Source: Methanosarcina baikalica
Lineage (GTDB): Archaea > Halobacteriota > Methanosarcinia > Methanosarcinales > Methanosarcinaceae
Assembly: GCF_031461075.1 (NCBI RefSeq)
Contig: NZ_JAVKPK010000011.1
Coordinates: 1-64,000, forward strand
Direction of reading: 5' to 3'
DNA length: 64,000 nt
Shown here: piece by piece, positions 9,313 to 17,905 of the stretch
How positions within the stretch are numbered: position 1 is the stretch's first letter
Layout of the letters: every line of letters starts with the position of its first letter
Position numbers and translations under genes: made by a program
Notes under the pieces: generated by a model
The model's input: the letters and a program-made list of their open reading frames with translations, nothing else
The model's database searches: none
Told to the model about the DNA's origin: nothing

Positions 9313-9390
9313 ATGCCTTTCAAAACCTTAATTTTTCATAAATGACAAATTTCCTTACAAGCTTCTACAAAAGTTCTGGAAACGGCAACT

Positions 9391-10110
9391 TCAAAAGAGC
9401 TCCAGAATAGCTTCCGGACTTTCAAGCACAGTTATTCCCTGCAATTGTTTTACAATCTCAACATTGCGCATATCCACATCCCTTACAAGCACCTCTACAG
9501 GCCCACCTTTAATGGCATTATAAAGGCACAATTCCTTACAGATTCCGCAGCCTTTGCATCTTAGAAGGTCTATCTGGTCTGTGAAGCCGTTTTTTTCAGT
9601 GATTGCCCCATGAGGGCAGTTTTCTCTTGGAGGACAGGCCTCACAATGTTTGCACTGTTTTCGGTCAATATTATAGGGCATTTCCGATATAATTGAACCT
9701 TCGATATCCACAGGCACGATATACACAGGAACTCTTCCTTTTACGGCCTGAGCAACGGCATTTGTTACAAGGGAATCTGCAATCCCATAAGCAATTTTTG
9801 AAACCGTATTTGAGGTGGCAGGCGTAACGAAGAGGACATCGTATCTTTCGAGGAGGAAGCGCCCAACCTTTGGAGAACTCGAACCCTGCTCACTTTCTCG
9901 GAAGGTCTCTTCAAGGTAGTCTCCTCCAGAGATTTTTACAAGCTTCTGCTCAAGCCCATACATGCGCAGCACCTCCTCGGCTGCTCGAGAAATATACGTG
10001 TTTACGGAAATTTCGGGGTCTCTTAGCTTAATTTCCTTAAAAATCTGATAACTGCGATCCAGGAAATGCCCGGCACCTGTAATACCCCATGCGATTCTCT
10101 GAAAACTCAT
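9391..10110 (-). CDS. dmrX: dihydromethanopterin reductase-like iron-sulfur flavoprotein
   Basis: The N-terminal flavoprotein domain begins IAWGITGAGHFLDRSYQIF, binds FMN, and contains the loop VTPATSNTVSKIAYGIADSLVTNA (about residues 95-118). Two [4Fe-4S] motifs follow: CKHCEACPPRENCPHGAI (about 153-170) and CKGCGICKELCLYNAI (about 184-199). This architecture matches the archaeal dihydromethanopterin reductase DmrX characterised in Methanosarcina mazei, which reduces dihydromethanopterin to the tetrahydro coenzyme in the last step of H4MPT/H4SPT synthesis. Length 239 aa is as expected. It lies 114 bp downstream of DUF447, on the same strand as the marker-9/CitG/DUF447 genes, which fits a coenzyme role. 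The exact substrate is inferred from homology. Confidence 0.85.
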   Translation of the reverse strand: MSFQRIAWGITGAGHFLDRSYQIFKEIKLRDPEISVNTYISRAAEEVLRMYGLEQKLVKISGGDYLEETFRESEQGSSSPKVGRFLLERYDVLFVTPATSNTVSKIAYGIADSLVTNAVAQAVKGRVPVYIVPVDIEGSIISEMPYNIDRKQCKHCEACPPRENCPHGAITEKNGFTDQIDLLRCKGCGICKELCLYNAIKGGPVEVLVRDVDMRNVEIVKQLQGITVLESPEAILELF

Positions 10111-10224
10111 GAAAAGAAGTCATGCCAGAGGAGGATAATATAATTTTCTAAAAAAGGTTCAGGATAATGAAAGAGAGAAACTGTAAAACTGTAGTTGCAG
10201 AACGGAGAATAGTCCAAAAAGAAT

Positions 10225-10854
10225 TCAGAGCCCGATCACTTCATAAAGCAATTTCATAGCTTTCTTCTCATTTTCTCCCCCGCATTTGGAGGCCAGAGTT
10301 TCATAATGCCGGATTAATTCAAGATATTTTTCTTCTCCTGAGAGCTTATAGCGGGTTGCATGAACAGTCGCCTCAAGCACTGCATTGAAGCCGCGGTTAG
10401 GGGCCGGAATCGCTCTCTTGTTCGCCTCACAAAAACCCGCCCCGAGCGGGATGAGGTCGGATACCACAGTCTGTTCCGTATCCTTGAGGTTGGTGCACCT
10501 GAAAGCCACCCAGGAAATGGCAGATTTCAGGACAGGGAACTTTTTCCCACCAATATCCACAAAATCGAATTCGGAAGATTCGATGTCGAAGAAGGTGGAA
10601 CGTACGAGGAGCAGGGGGTCGTATACCACGTTTGCTACAAGAACCCCTTCCCTGACCAGGTTTTCCCCGGTCTGGCTGCCTTTGAAAATGCGGACAAAGA
10701 TCTTTTTGTTTTTCCTGATAATCCCGATAGGGGCCGCATTGGGAGTATCAAGCCCCGTACTTACGATTGTCTCAGAGATACCTGCCGAAATCCCGTATTC
10801 AGAGAGGTCGATAGATGGTTTACAGCTATCTCCGGATTCATTAAATTTCGTCAA
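10225..10854 (-). CDS. DUF447 family protein (FMN-binding-like fold)
   Basis: A 209-aa protein matching the DUF447 family of methanogens and C1-metabolising bacteria. Recognisable parts are SETIVSTGLDTPNAAPIGI (about 28-46), VREGVLVANVVYDPLLLVRS and PAPNRGFNAVLEATVHATRY (about 150-169). The family is thought to adopt a split-barrel flavin-binding fold and, from memory, its bacterial members sit with tetrahydromethanopterin genes. The ATG overlaps the stop of the upstream CitG-like gene by 4 bp, indicating coupled translation. The reaction is not known. Confidence 0.8.
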   Translation of the reverse strand: MTKFNESGDSCKPSIDLSEYGISAGISETIVSTGLDTPNAAPIGIIRKNKKIFVRIFKGSQTGENLVREGVLVANVVYDPLLLVRSTFFDIESSEFDFVDIGGKKFPVLKSAISWVAFRCTNLKDTEQTVVSDLIPLGAGFCEANKRAIPAPNRGFNAVLEATVHATRYKLSGEEKYLELIRHYETLASKCGGENEKKAMKLLYEVIGL

Positions 10855-11873
10855 AAACGCAGCCCCCCCAGAAGGGCAATGAAAAGTCCTGCAATAATGA
10901 TATCTGCTGTCGAACCCGGATTGATTCTCTTTTTGAGGAGTTCAGAGTCAAACTCCTGTATAGCAGGAAGCAAAGATGCAAAATCTCTGGTATGGCCTGA
11001 AGGCTTCTCCCAGGCCGAGAGAATTTCACCTGCTCTGAATGAGACATGATCTGCAGTATCTTTGTCGAACTTGGTCTGAATGAAAGTATCCCTGTGCCGG
11101 GAAAGCAATTTCAAGAAGGTGTATACTATAGCTTCGTTGATACCTGTGCCTGAACAGTTCAAAACTGAGTTTTCAGCTCTCGATTTTTGGGCCTGCATGA
11201 ATTCAGTTATACTTCTTGCTCCCTCAAGGCAGCGTCCGAAACCTGAAGTCCACTCATTTGCAATCAGGTCATATCCCCTGGCTATGTCCATAAGCTTGTA
11301 AAGCGTAACTCCCTGTTCCCTGAGTTCGGCTGTTGATTCAGGGTCTCCGAGATTAAATTCGTCCACACTGTTGACCCTGACTTCTGCAACATCAAAAGCC
11401 CTGTAGAACTCGACAGCGTCCTCACAGTCCGTTTCCCGGACAAAAGCATGTGCACGTGCAGCAAGGGCTTCGAATTCTTCAGGTGAAAGCTTATAAGATT
11501 CTTTGTGTGAATAGAATAAGTTTCCTGCAGCCATTGAAAGAGGAATTAGCAGCAGAAAAGCTCCGAAATGGGTATTTCCTCCCTGCTGCCAGGCAGAACT
11601 CTCGCGAACTGCACTTCTGATAAGCGCCCCTATCCCACTGCTGCTTCTTGCAGCCAGCTCAAGAACAGGGTAAACGCTTACTGAAGAAGCCACAAAATGC
11701 TCAAAACAGGTATCGGGATAGTTGTGCTCCTTATCTACATTCCCTGGCTTGGGAGAAGCAGAGACCTCCAGCAGCATAGCAAGCTGGGCACAGCGGGCAA
11801 CCAAACTCGACATCCATGGGTCTTCTCCCTTCCCAGGAATGGGACAGGAAAAACCAGTATCAATGGGATTCAT
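10851..11873 (-). CDS. triphosphoribosyl-dephospho-CoA synthase (CitG) family protein
   Basis: A 340-aa member of the CitG/MdcB family. Conserved segments are LLEVSASPKPGNVD (about 33-46), the glycine motif QQGGNTHFGAFLLLIPLS (about 95-112) and a C-terminal FRAGEILSAW. In bacteria the family makes the citrate lyase prosthetic group, but methanogens lack citrate lyase. Here it is translationally coupled to DUF447 and overlaps the 3' end of the marker-9 gene by 14 bp, so a role in a methanogenic coenzyme pathway is likelier. ATG 11873 is the first in-frame start; ATG at about residue 20 (MSSLVARCAQLA) is an alternative. Confidence 0.82.
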   Translation of the reverse strand: MNPIDTGFSCPIPGKGEDPWMSSLVARCAQLAMLLEVSASPKPGNVDKEHNYPDTCFEHFVASSVSVYPVLELAARSSSGIGALIRSAVRESSAWQQGGNTHFGAFLLLIPLSMAAGNLFYSHKESYKLSPEEFEALAARAHAFVRETDCEDAVEFYRAFDVAEVRVNSVDEFNLGDPESTAELREQGVTLYKLMDIARGYDLIANEWTSGFGRCLEGARSITEFMQAQKSRAENSVLNCSGTGINEAIVYTFLKLLSRHRDTFIQTKFDKDTADHVSFRAGEILSAWEKPSGHTRDFASLLPAIQEFDSELLKKRINPGSTADIIIAGLFIALLGGLRF

Positions 11874-12999
11874 TTACCGGAATTCTGGCATGATCCAGTA
11901 CATATTTTGCCAGTTGCTCCTTAAGTTTCATATATTCTGCATCAGAGAGGCCAATCGTATTTAACACTCCATCCCTGATCCAGCAGGGCTTGGTGATTTT
12001 ACAACACCAGACAAGACTTCCGAAGCATGTGTCTCCTCCGTATTCCAGCATGGTGCCTTTCGCAAAGTCAAATTTTGTCCTGGCAAACTCTTCTGCCGTG
12101 TATCCGAGCTTTCGGAACTTTTCATGCACAGGACATGGTTTCACAGGCATGCAACAGAAAGCAAGAGCCCTGAAGTCTCCTTCACTGCAAACGTGCTTTG
12201 GGGCATTATACCAGCCTATGGATTGCTGGTAAAGATTAACGTTTTCCACCAGTTCCCGTATAAGCTCAGGGTTCTCAATGACTCCTCTGGCAACGGAGAC
12301 CATATCGGCCCCTCGGGAAAACATGTCCTTTGCTGCCTCAAAATCCTTGACCGAGTTGTTGCCGATCAGGAATAGCCTTGTAGCATCCCTGTAATTAAGG
12401 ATTATATCAAGGTCAGCCCCGATACCCTCCATTACGGCATCAACATGTATGATGTCCGCACCAGACTTATCAATAAGCCTTGCAAGTTCGACATCATTGA
12501 CAACATTTGCCCTCACTTTTACTGAAAGCACGACTCCCGTTTCCTTTATCGCCCTGATCCAGGCAGAAAGCCGCGGAAGGTCATGGAGGAGAGCTTCTCC
12601 GAGCCCGGCCTCGAGCATTTCGGGCTGCCTGCAGTGAGCGTTTAACTCCAGGATTGCTCCTTCTTCTTTGACAATTTTTGCAGCTTCTATGAGGGGTTCA
12701 AGTGTACTACTCCTGACATTCACCGCAACGGTACTTCCGGATGTTATTGCCCGGATCTCCTTTTTTATAAGCTCCGTGGGTTCATCGGAAATGAACTCTT
12801 TTCTACCCCGAGCTACGAGGTCTGACGCGACAGCGATTGAAGCCTTATCCAGATTGAAGGCTCCAAGAACTACCAGCCCGGCATTGCTTGCATACTGGTT
12901 GGCAAAAGCGCTATCGACAATTCCTGCCATAGGCGCCAGTGCAATAGGGTTTTTAAAACGGGCATATCCAATATGCAAATCGAACAGACAATCACTCAT
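11860..12999 (-). CDS. methanogenesis marker protein 9 with dihydroorotate-dehydrogenase/Dus-like barrel
   Basis: Residues 1-260 form a TIM-barrel related to dihydrouridine synthases and dihydroorotate dehydrogenases: RFKNPIALAPMAGIVDSAF at the N-terminus, then LELNAHCRQPEMLEAGLG, VLSVKVRAN and ADIIHVDAV. The C-terminal domain is Cys-rich with ALAFCCMPVKPCPVHEKF and CFGSLVWCCKITKPCWIRDG. This matches the methanogenesis marker 9 domain found in organisms with methyl-coenzyme M reductase; the cysteines suggest a metal or Fe-S site. Function is unknown. Start ATG 12999 has a GAGGT Shine-Dalgarno. It heads a minus-strand operon with CitG-like and DUF447. Confidence 0.85.
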   Translation of the reverse strand: MSDCLFDLHIGYARFKNPIALAPMAGIVDSAFANQYASNAGLVVLGAFNLDKASIAVASDLVARGRKEFISDEPTELIKKEIRAITSGSTVAVNVRSSTLEPLIEAAKIVKEEGAILELNAHCRQPEMLEAGLGEALLHDLPRLSAWIRAIKETGVVLSVKVRANVVNDVELARLIDKSGADIIHVDAVMEGIGADLDIILNYRDATRLFLIGNNSVKDFEAAKDMFSRGADMVSVARGVIENPELIRELVENVNLYQQSIGWYNAPKHVCSEGDFRALAFCCMPVKPCPVHEKFRKLGYTAEEFARTKFDFAKGTMLEYGGDTCFGSLVWCCKITKPCWIRDGVLNTIGLSDAEYMKLKEQLAKYVLDHARIPVNESH

Positions 13000-13335
13000 G
13001 TTTTACCTCTTGAAAATAAGCCTGCAAACTGACACAAAGCATAGCTATTGTAAGATATTAAAGTACCGAAAATCATTTTTCAGACAGGCCTTGAAGATGG
13101 AAAAAGTCCATCCATAACTTACGAATAATAATGCATATATATTAATATTTGGATGTATTCCAAACACACAAAATATATATAAACTATACGGAAACGATAT
13201 ACCTGTAATCGCACATGGGAAGAAAATAAAACTATAACATATGATCGCAGAGAAATCCTTTTTTCAACCCTGTGCAGATGCGGGTTCCCAATAAATATAA
13301 ATAACTAGGAAATATATAGGGCCAATTAGTAAGTA
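13000..13335. promoter_or_regulatory. divergent promoter region of marker-9 operon (-) and rnpB (+)
   Basis: AT-rich, no gene. An AAATATATA box at 13311-13319 lies about 20-25 bp before the inferred rnpB 5' end, as expected for an archaeal TATA box. Further TATA-like runs (13135-13190) could serve either direction. Confidence 0.55.
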
Positions 13336-13706
13336 GAATGCGAGAGAGGCTGGACGGCTGACGGGCCATCTGGTCTGAGGAAAGTCTCCCCACCGCTCCG
13401 GATACACGAACATCTGTAAAGGATGTCGGGCGAGAGCCCGGGCCCTGGCACAGAAACGATAACCATCCCCTGAAAATGCGATGATGCAAACGCTGAGGTC
13501 TCAGGGAGAGTGGATGAAACGGCGAACCCTCGTGGGTGCAAGTTGGAAATTGGGAATAAAGAGCATCCGGAATCTCCCGATTGTTTTTGGAAACGCATAG
13601 CCGAATGCCGTCGCTGCACGAGTCCTTAGGGACCATTTCCTCCACTGATGGGTGACAGGAAGTTTTTGCAGGAACAGAAGGGAGCTTACGTGCCTCACTC
13701 GCATAA
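13336..13706 (+). ncRNA. rnpB: RNase P RNA
   Basis: Catalytic RNA of RNase P, which removes 5' leaders from pre-tRNAs. The universally conserved GAGGAAAGTC lies at about 13376-13385 and ACAGAAA at about 13451. The 5' stem ATGCGAGAGAGGC (13338-13350) pairs with GCCTCACTCGCAT (13692-13704) as helix P1, fixing the ends to within a few bases. GCCGAATGCCGTC near 13600 is the 3' conserved region. The length of about 370 nt and the overall order are those of type A archaeal RNase P RNA. Long reading frames drawn across it are shadows. Confidence 0.95.
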
Positions 13707-13775
13707 ACTTCTTTAATTATTATCACAGCTTTGTTTCCATTTCTATTCCATATTTTACGTATTTTTCTCTGAATA

Positions 13776-14951
13776 TCATTCCTTATCGGCCCCTTCCATT
13801 TGTAGGGACTTAATTTTGGAGATGGGTTCAGCCAGACAGAAATTGAGCAATAACCAGCGAACATAGTCTTTATAATTTCTATTGATTACCATTTCATCGA
13901 GGTATTTATCGAGAATTTCCCTGTTGTTAACAGCCAGTTTAAAAGAAATCTCAGGGAAACGGTGCATTATTTTCTCCAGTTTGAGAGAAGTGGCAAGGTA
14001 ATTCCCGAACTCCTGCCTGCAGCCTGACTCATACACTTTAAGTCTATTCAACTTCAGGTCATACATCACAAGGTCGGAAACTGTCTCCGCAGCAAGTTGT
14101 CCTGACCGGATGGCATATGCGATGCCTTCTCCTGAAAAAGCATCTACAAACCCTGCAGCATCCCCGCTAAGCAAAAGCCTTGAATTTACCGTTTTTCTTT
14201 TTATCCCGCCTGCTGGAATAATGTGGGAACTAATAGGAAAGTTACCTGAGAAGCCATTTTCCTGCAGAAAATCCAGCATTACTCTTTTCGGATGCTTAAG
14301 GTACTGAGCTGTTCCCATAATACCTGCAGAATAGTACCCTGAATGAGGGAAAATCCAGCCATAGCCCCCCTGAGCAACCCCGAAGTGAAGATCTATGGTG
14401 CCTGGAAGCCGACTCCTTATCGCCTCATCCTCATCAGGTATTTCCGACACAAGACCTAGACAGTATTCTGTCCTTTTGTCTCTCGACCTTACTTTGTATT
14501 TAAGAACCCCACCCGAACCTTCTGCAATAAGAACAAACCTTCCCAGATAGGTGTTATCCGTGGTTCTGACCTCAACACAATCTTCTTTTTCAAAACAGTC
14601 CATGACCTTTTCCGCGGTATGAACTTCGATTCCGGTTTCCCGGGCTTTTTCAAGCAGAAAGTTATCAAAGACTTTTCTGGAAACCAGTGAGGCTAAGCTA
14701 CTTTCTTTCATTCCCTCTATAAAACGGTCTTTGAAACAAACCCTCACCTTAGAGATATTTCTCTCGATTACGGACTCAGGCAGCTTGAAATCAAGGCAAG
14801 ATAAACCATAAGAAGAAAGAGCCCCCCCGCAGGGCTTGTACCTTGGGAAATTTTCTTTCTCGAGCAGAAGGGTTGAAAGTCCCTTTTTTCCGGCTGTCCT
14901 ACCAGCTGATGCCCCTGAAGGCCCACCCCCTATTATAATCAGATCATACAT
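13776..14951 (-). CDS. geranylgeranyl reductase family FAD-dependent oxidoreductase
   Basis: Flavoprotein of the geranylgeranyl reductase family, which saturates isoprenoid chains; Methanosarcina uses such enzymes for archaeol and possibly quinone-like or methanophenazine side chains. MYDLIIIGGGPSGASAGRTA is the N-terminal Rossmann FAD motif. FPRYKPCGGALS contains the conserved Cys-Gly-Gly typical of the family. LLLSGDAAGFVDAFSGEGI (about residues 270-288) is the second FAD-contact motif. Length 391 aa is normal. The C-terminus contains ILDKYLDEMVINRNYKDYVRW, a degenerate copy of which lies just upstream at 15.1-15.3 kb. The specific substrate cannot be told. Confidence 0.87.
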   Translation of the reverse strand: MYDLIIIGGGPSGASAGRTAGKKGLSTLLLEKENFPRYKPCGGALSSYGLSCLDFKLPESVIERNISKVRVCFKDRFIEGMKESSLASLVSRKVFDNFLLEKARETGIEVHTAEKVMDCFEKEDCVEVRTTDNTYLGRFVLIAEGSGGVLKYKVRSRDKRTEYCLGLVSEIPDEDEAIRSRLPGTIDLHFGVAQGGYGWIFPHSGYYSAGIMGTAQYLKHPKRVMLDFLQENGFSGNFPISSHIIPAGGIKRKTVNSRLLLSGDAAGFVDAFSGEGIAYAIRSGQLAAETVSDLVMYDLKLNRLKVYESGCRQEFGNYLATSLKLEKIMHRFPEISFKLAVNNREILDKYLDEMVINRNYKDYVRWLLLNFCLAEPISKIKSLQMEGADKE

Positions 14952-15096
14952 GCTAAGACACCTGTTTATGGACTGAGGGCAGCTATATACCGACGTCCCA
15001 GGAATAACCTGCTCCTAAAGTAGATTAAAGCTGGAACGATAAAAAGATAGAGGAAAGAAGAAGAGAATACCTGACAAAAGGTTCTGATCACTTCTC

Positions 15097-15290
15097 TTAC
15101 CTGAGTTTGAAATTCATAAGGGACCAGAGTAGATAATCCTTATAATCAATCGTATAATCAATCGTATAATCAATCGTATAATCAATCGTATAATCAATCG
15201 TATAATCAATCGTAAAATCCATAATTTCAAGGTATTTATCAATCATCTTATCACTTGATATAAAGATCTTAAATTTGACAACCGAGAAAT
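15097..15290 (-). pseudogene. decayed duplicate of the geranylgeranyl reductase 3' end
   Basis: Translating the minus strand gives FSVVKFKIFISSDKMIDKYLEIMDF, a run of TIDY repeats, then YKDYLLWSLMNFKLR and a stop. This lines up with the C-terminus of the neighbouring reductase (FPEISFKLAVNNREILDKYLDEMVINRNYKDYVRWLLLNF, split here for reading). Only about 60 residues of homology remain, with no catalytic domain and no plausible start, so it is a gene fragment. The gap between the two conserved blocks has been filled by six copies of a 12-bp repeat. Confidence 0.6.
15141..15212. repeat. 12-bp tandem repeat, six perfect units
   Basis: TATAATCAATCG is repeated six times without mismatch. Because the unit is a multiple of three it keeps the minus-strand frame open and encodes repeated Thr-Ile-Asp-Tyr. 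It lies inside the reductase-like gene fragment. Such perfect repeats are typical of replication slippage. Confidence 0.95.
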
Positions 15291-15304
15291 AAGAAACCTT
15301 TAAA

Positions 15305-15934
15305 TTACACCTTATTCTTGTTGAAATGTTCGATCGTTTCAATTACTTTTTTATAGTCCACTTTTGTATTATAACAACCATCATTCAACAGAGGAACGCC
15401 ATAAGTCACAATTTTTTTCCCATTTAAAGCGCACATTCCTTTATTAATCTCGTAATCACATGCTATTCCAAGCATACCATCTGCAGGTTTATTTTTAAGG
15501 ATATTGATGATGGCCGAGGAACCGGTGGTAATATATAAATCGTATCCATATTTTTTGGCATCTTGTTTCAATTGAGACACAATGCACTTCCCGCAGTCTC
15601 GACATTGAATCCCTAAAATTGTTGACGAAGCAGGGCAATCTAGTGCACGCACACAATGCGGAACAACAATTATGCGATTTTTGGTTTTTGAGAAATCTGA
15701 TGCATGAGCTATGTTTTTCAAAGATACTACCCATTTATCCAATATTCGTGGATCTGAAAACTTACAGAAAAAATATTTTATTGGCAGGTAGAAAAAATCA
15801 AGGACATTTGAAAAAAAGCCTGCCAGCCATACTTTTCTTTTCAGGCTGATTCGACTTATCAAAAGAGCAGTTATTGAGATCAAAACCGAAAAAAGCGTGG
15901 TAAAAAGCAGGGCTTTTCCTATAAAACTATACAT
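15305..15934 (-). CDS. DUF116 family protein, second of a tandem pair
   Basis: A 209-aa protein. It begins with a hydrophobic segment (IGKALLFTTLFSVLISITALLIS, split across residues 5-27), then carries a DUF116 domain: VVPHCVRALDCPA, IQCRDCGKCIVSQL, YITTGSSAIINIL, LGIACDYEINKGM and LLNDGCYNTKVD. The cysteine pattern suggests metal or Fe-S binding. I start it at ATG 15934, which overlaps the upstream DUF116 stop by 8 bp and gives the same length as that paralog; a longer frame to 16120 exists only inside the upstream gene. Function is unknown. Confidence 0.75.
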   Translation of the reverse strand: MYSFIGKALLFTTLFSVLISITALLISRISLKRKVWLAGFFSNVLDFFYLPIKYFFCKFSDPRILDKWVVSLKNIAHASDFSKTKNRIIVVPHCVRALDCPASSTILGIQCRDCGKCIVSQLKQDAKKYGYDLYITTGSSAIINILKNKPADGMLGIACDYEINKGMCALNGKKIVTYGVPLLNDGCYNTKVDYKKVIETIEHFNKNKV

Positions 15935-16568
15935 CACACAGCTCCATTTTTCTGATAATTTCTTCCACGTTAGCTTTGGTGTTGAAACAACCGTCACGAA
16001 GAAGAAGAACGCCTTGAACAGGAATGAAGGATACCTCCTGCATGTCTTCTGCAAGCTCATTATAACATGCGACACCCAGACAAGACTGGGGTCTGTATTT
16101 CTTGAAGATCTTTTTAACAAAACTACTTCCAGGGATTATAAACACCTTGAAATTGCACCTATCTGCAGCTTCATAGATCGTTGAGATATCACATTTTCCA
16201 CAGCGTTTGCATTCATAACCGTGAACAGGATCACACCTGGCCTTGCATTCCGGATGTCTCATGCATTGAGGAAGAAACACAGCCCTTCTCTCTTTCGTGT
16301 GAACGAAGCGCTCTAACATTAAGGCGTTTCGTACATCTATAAGGATATCGTCCACAAGAGTTTCCCGGATTCTAAAAACTCTGCACAATAATTTAGAAGG
16401 GAAATAAAATAGATAGAGCATGAAAAGTACGAAGCTCGGAAAAATGATCTTACGTTTTTTAAAAGAATAGGCTCCTACCAAGAGAGCAAAAGCTGTGCCA
16501 GCCAGGGCGAAGAACGCAAGATATACGAATACTTTTCCGAAGAATTCGTAAGGGATGTACATGTTCAA
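15927..16568 (-). CDS. DUF116 family protein, first of a tandem pair
   Basis: A 213-aa paralog of the following gene. Two N-terminal hydrophobic stretches (FGKVFVYLAFFALAGTAFALLV and a shorter one near residues 45-58) anchor it to the membrane. The DUF116 domain has VFLPQCMRHPECKARC, YECKRCGKCDIS, FIIPGSSFVKKIF, LGVACYNELAEDM and LLRDGCFNTKAN. It contains more cysteines than its neighbour (CKARCDPVHGYECKRCGKC), like a small ferredoxin-type cluster. The pair is co-transcribed with overlapping ends. No partner gene reveals the role. Confidence 0.75.
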   Translation of the reverse strand: MNMYIPYEFFGKVFVYLAFFALAGTAFALLVGAYSFKKRKIIFPSFVLFMLYLFYFPSKLLCRVFRIRETLVDDILIDVRNALMLERFVHTKERRAVFLPQCMRHPECKARCDPVHGYECKRCGKCDISTIYEAADRCNFKVFIIPGSSFVKKIFKKYRPQSCLGVACYNELAEDMQEVSFIPVQGVLLLRDGCFNTKANVEEIIRKMELCDV

Positions 16569-16657
16569 GGGGAAGGAAGTATCGGTATTTAAGTTTTGCT
16601 ATAAAACAATAAAAAAGGAATTAAGAAAAAAAATAAAGAAAGCTGGAAAAACCAGCT

Positions 16658-17902
16658 TCATGCTGCTTTGGGCACTTCCGTGCTCAGGCCCAGAGCCTCT
16701 GCAACCAGTTCGATGACATCCTCGACAACGAGATCAACTTTGAGTGAGTCTCGGCCATCCGACAGGTTTCTCTTACAGAATGGGCAAGCGCTGGACAGAA
16801 TATCTGAATCAGTTGCAAGGGCATCCTTAACTCTGGATTCTGCGACTCCCAGAGCAAGATCAGGGATACCTGCCTTTACACCACCACCGGCTCCACAGCA
16901 ACGCTGGAATTCCTTTACCCTGTCCATTTCGACAAACTTGACACCAGGAATATGGGATAGCACATACCTGGGAGCATCGTAGACGCCTACGTGACGGCCA
17001 AGGTGGCACGGGTCGTGGTAAGTAATTGTCTTGTTAATAGGCTTTACCCATTTAATTTTGTCTTGCTTTATCAGGCCTGCGAGGAACTCTGTGATGTGAA
17101 TAACCTCAAAAGGCAGTTCTTTGCCGAGAAGCCTAGGCCAGTCGACCTTTGCAGCACGGAAGCAGCCTGCACATGCAAAGACAACTTTTTTGGCACCTTT
17201 TTTCTGGATTGCCTCGACGTTATGTTTTGCAATTTCACGGGGCACATCATTGATATGTGCCTGGCCTGTCCTTATAAGGGCTGAGCCACAGCACCATTCC
17301 TCTTCCCCAAGCATGGCAAACGGAATGCCCAGCTTGTTGAGCACACGTGAGGTTGCAAAGGCTAAAGAGAGCTGATTATACCCTGCAGTACAACCCGTGA
17401 AATAGACAATGTCTGCTTTGTTTTCAATTTTCACGTCTTTGGGAACCCAGGCAAGTCTGTCTTTCTGGTCCTTCATGTAAGGATTATGGTACTGTCCAAT
17501 AAGTTTTGGGAACATATTCTGCTTTCCATAAGGGCCTATACCTTTCTTTACGAGGTTTGCCCTCATGGCTTCCCAGAGTTCCACAGTATTAATGCCTGAT
17601 TCACAAACAGTTCCACATATACCGCAGGTAGTACAGCCGTGCACATCATCTTTGAATTCTTCGAGTTCTGATAGAGGGATTTCCTCAGGACCAAAGAGTT
17701 TTGCTTTGATTCCATAGGACTTGTTCATGTACTGCTTCCAGCGCAGGATCTTGTCCCTGGGAGCTAATCCTGGTTTCTGGCCGGAAGCTGCGTAAGTCGG
17801 ACACCATTTCACACATTCACCGCAGCGGGTACAGGAGTCGAGCTCCATAAGCTGGACTGCGGTAAGATTCTTCGTATCGATTGAAGGGGTACGTTTTGCC
17901 AT
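16658..17902 (-). CDS. hdrD: CoB-CoM heterodisulfide reductase subunit D
   Basis: Catalytic subunit of the membrane-bound heterodisulfide reductase that reduces CoM-S-S-CoB with electrons from methanophenazine, the terminal step of methanogenic respiration. Two [4Fe-4S] motifs are visible: CTRCGECVKWCP (about residues 25-36) and CTTCGICGTVCE (about 94-105). Two CCG domains follow: FTGCTAGYN...EEWCCGSALIRTGQ...CAGCF, and HDPCHLGRH...FQRCCGAGGGVKAG...SACPFCKRN. These hold the unusual cluster at the active site. Length 414 aa matches Methanosarcina HdrD. The ATG has an AAGGAGGCGA Shine-Dalgarno that overlaps the end of hdrE, so the two are co-translated. Confidence 0.97.
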   Translation of the reverse strand: MAKRTPSIDTKNLTAVQLMELDSCTRCGECVKWCPTYAASGQKPGLAPRDKILRWKQYMNKSYGIKAKLFGPEEIPLSELEEFKDDVHGCTTCGICGTVCESGINTVELWEAMRANLVKKGIGPYGKQNMFPKLIGQYHNPYMKDQKDRLAWVPKDVKIENKADIVYFTGCTAGYNQLSLAFATSRVLNKLGIPFAMLGEEEWCCGSALIRTGQAHINDVPREIAKHNVEAIQKKGAKKVVFACAGCFRAAKVDWPRLLGKELPFEVIHITEFLAGLIKQDKIKWVKPINKTITYHDPCHLGRHVGVYDAPRYVLSHIPGVKFVEMDRVKEFQRCCGAGGGVKAGIPDLALGVAESRVKDALATDSDILSSACPFCKRNLSDGRDSLKVDLVVEDVIELVAEALGLSTEVPKAA

Positions 17903-17905
17903 TTT

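Noticed and set aside
13232..13864. Overlapping open frames on the minus strand at 13.2-13.9 kb
   Set aside because: They cross the RNase P RNA, whose conserved sequences and P1 pairing are clear; the translations have no family-like segments.
15141..15212. Possible repeat protein from the TIDY-encoding frame
   Set aside because: The frame is short, its N-terminal part overlaps the DUF116 gene, and both sides match a neighbouring gene's 3' end, so it is a fragment.
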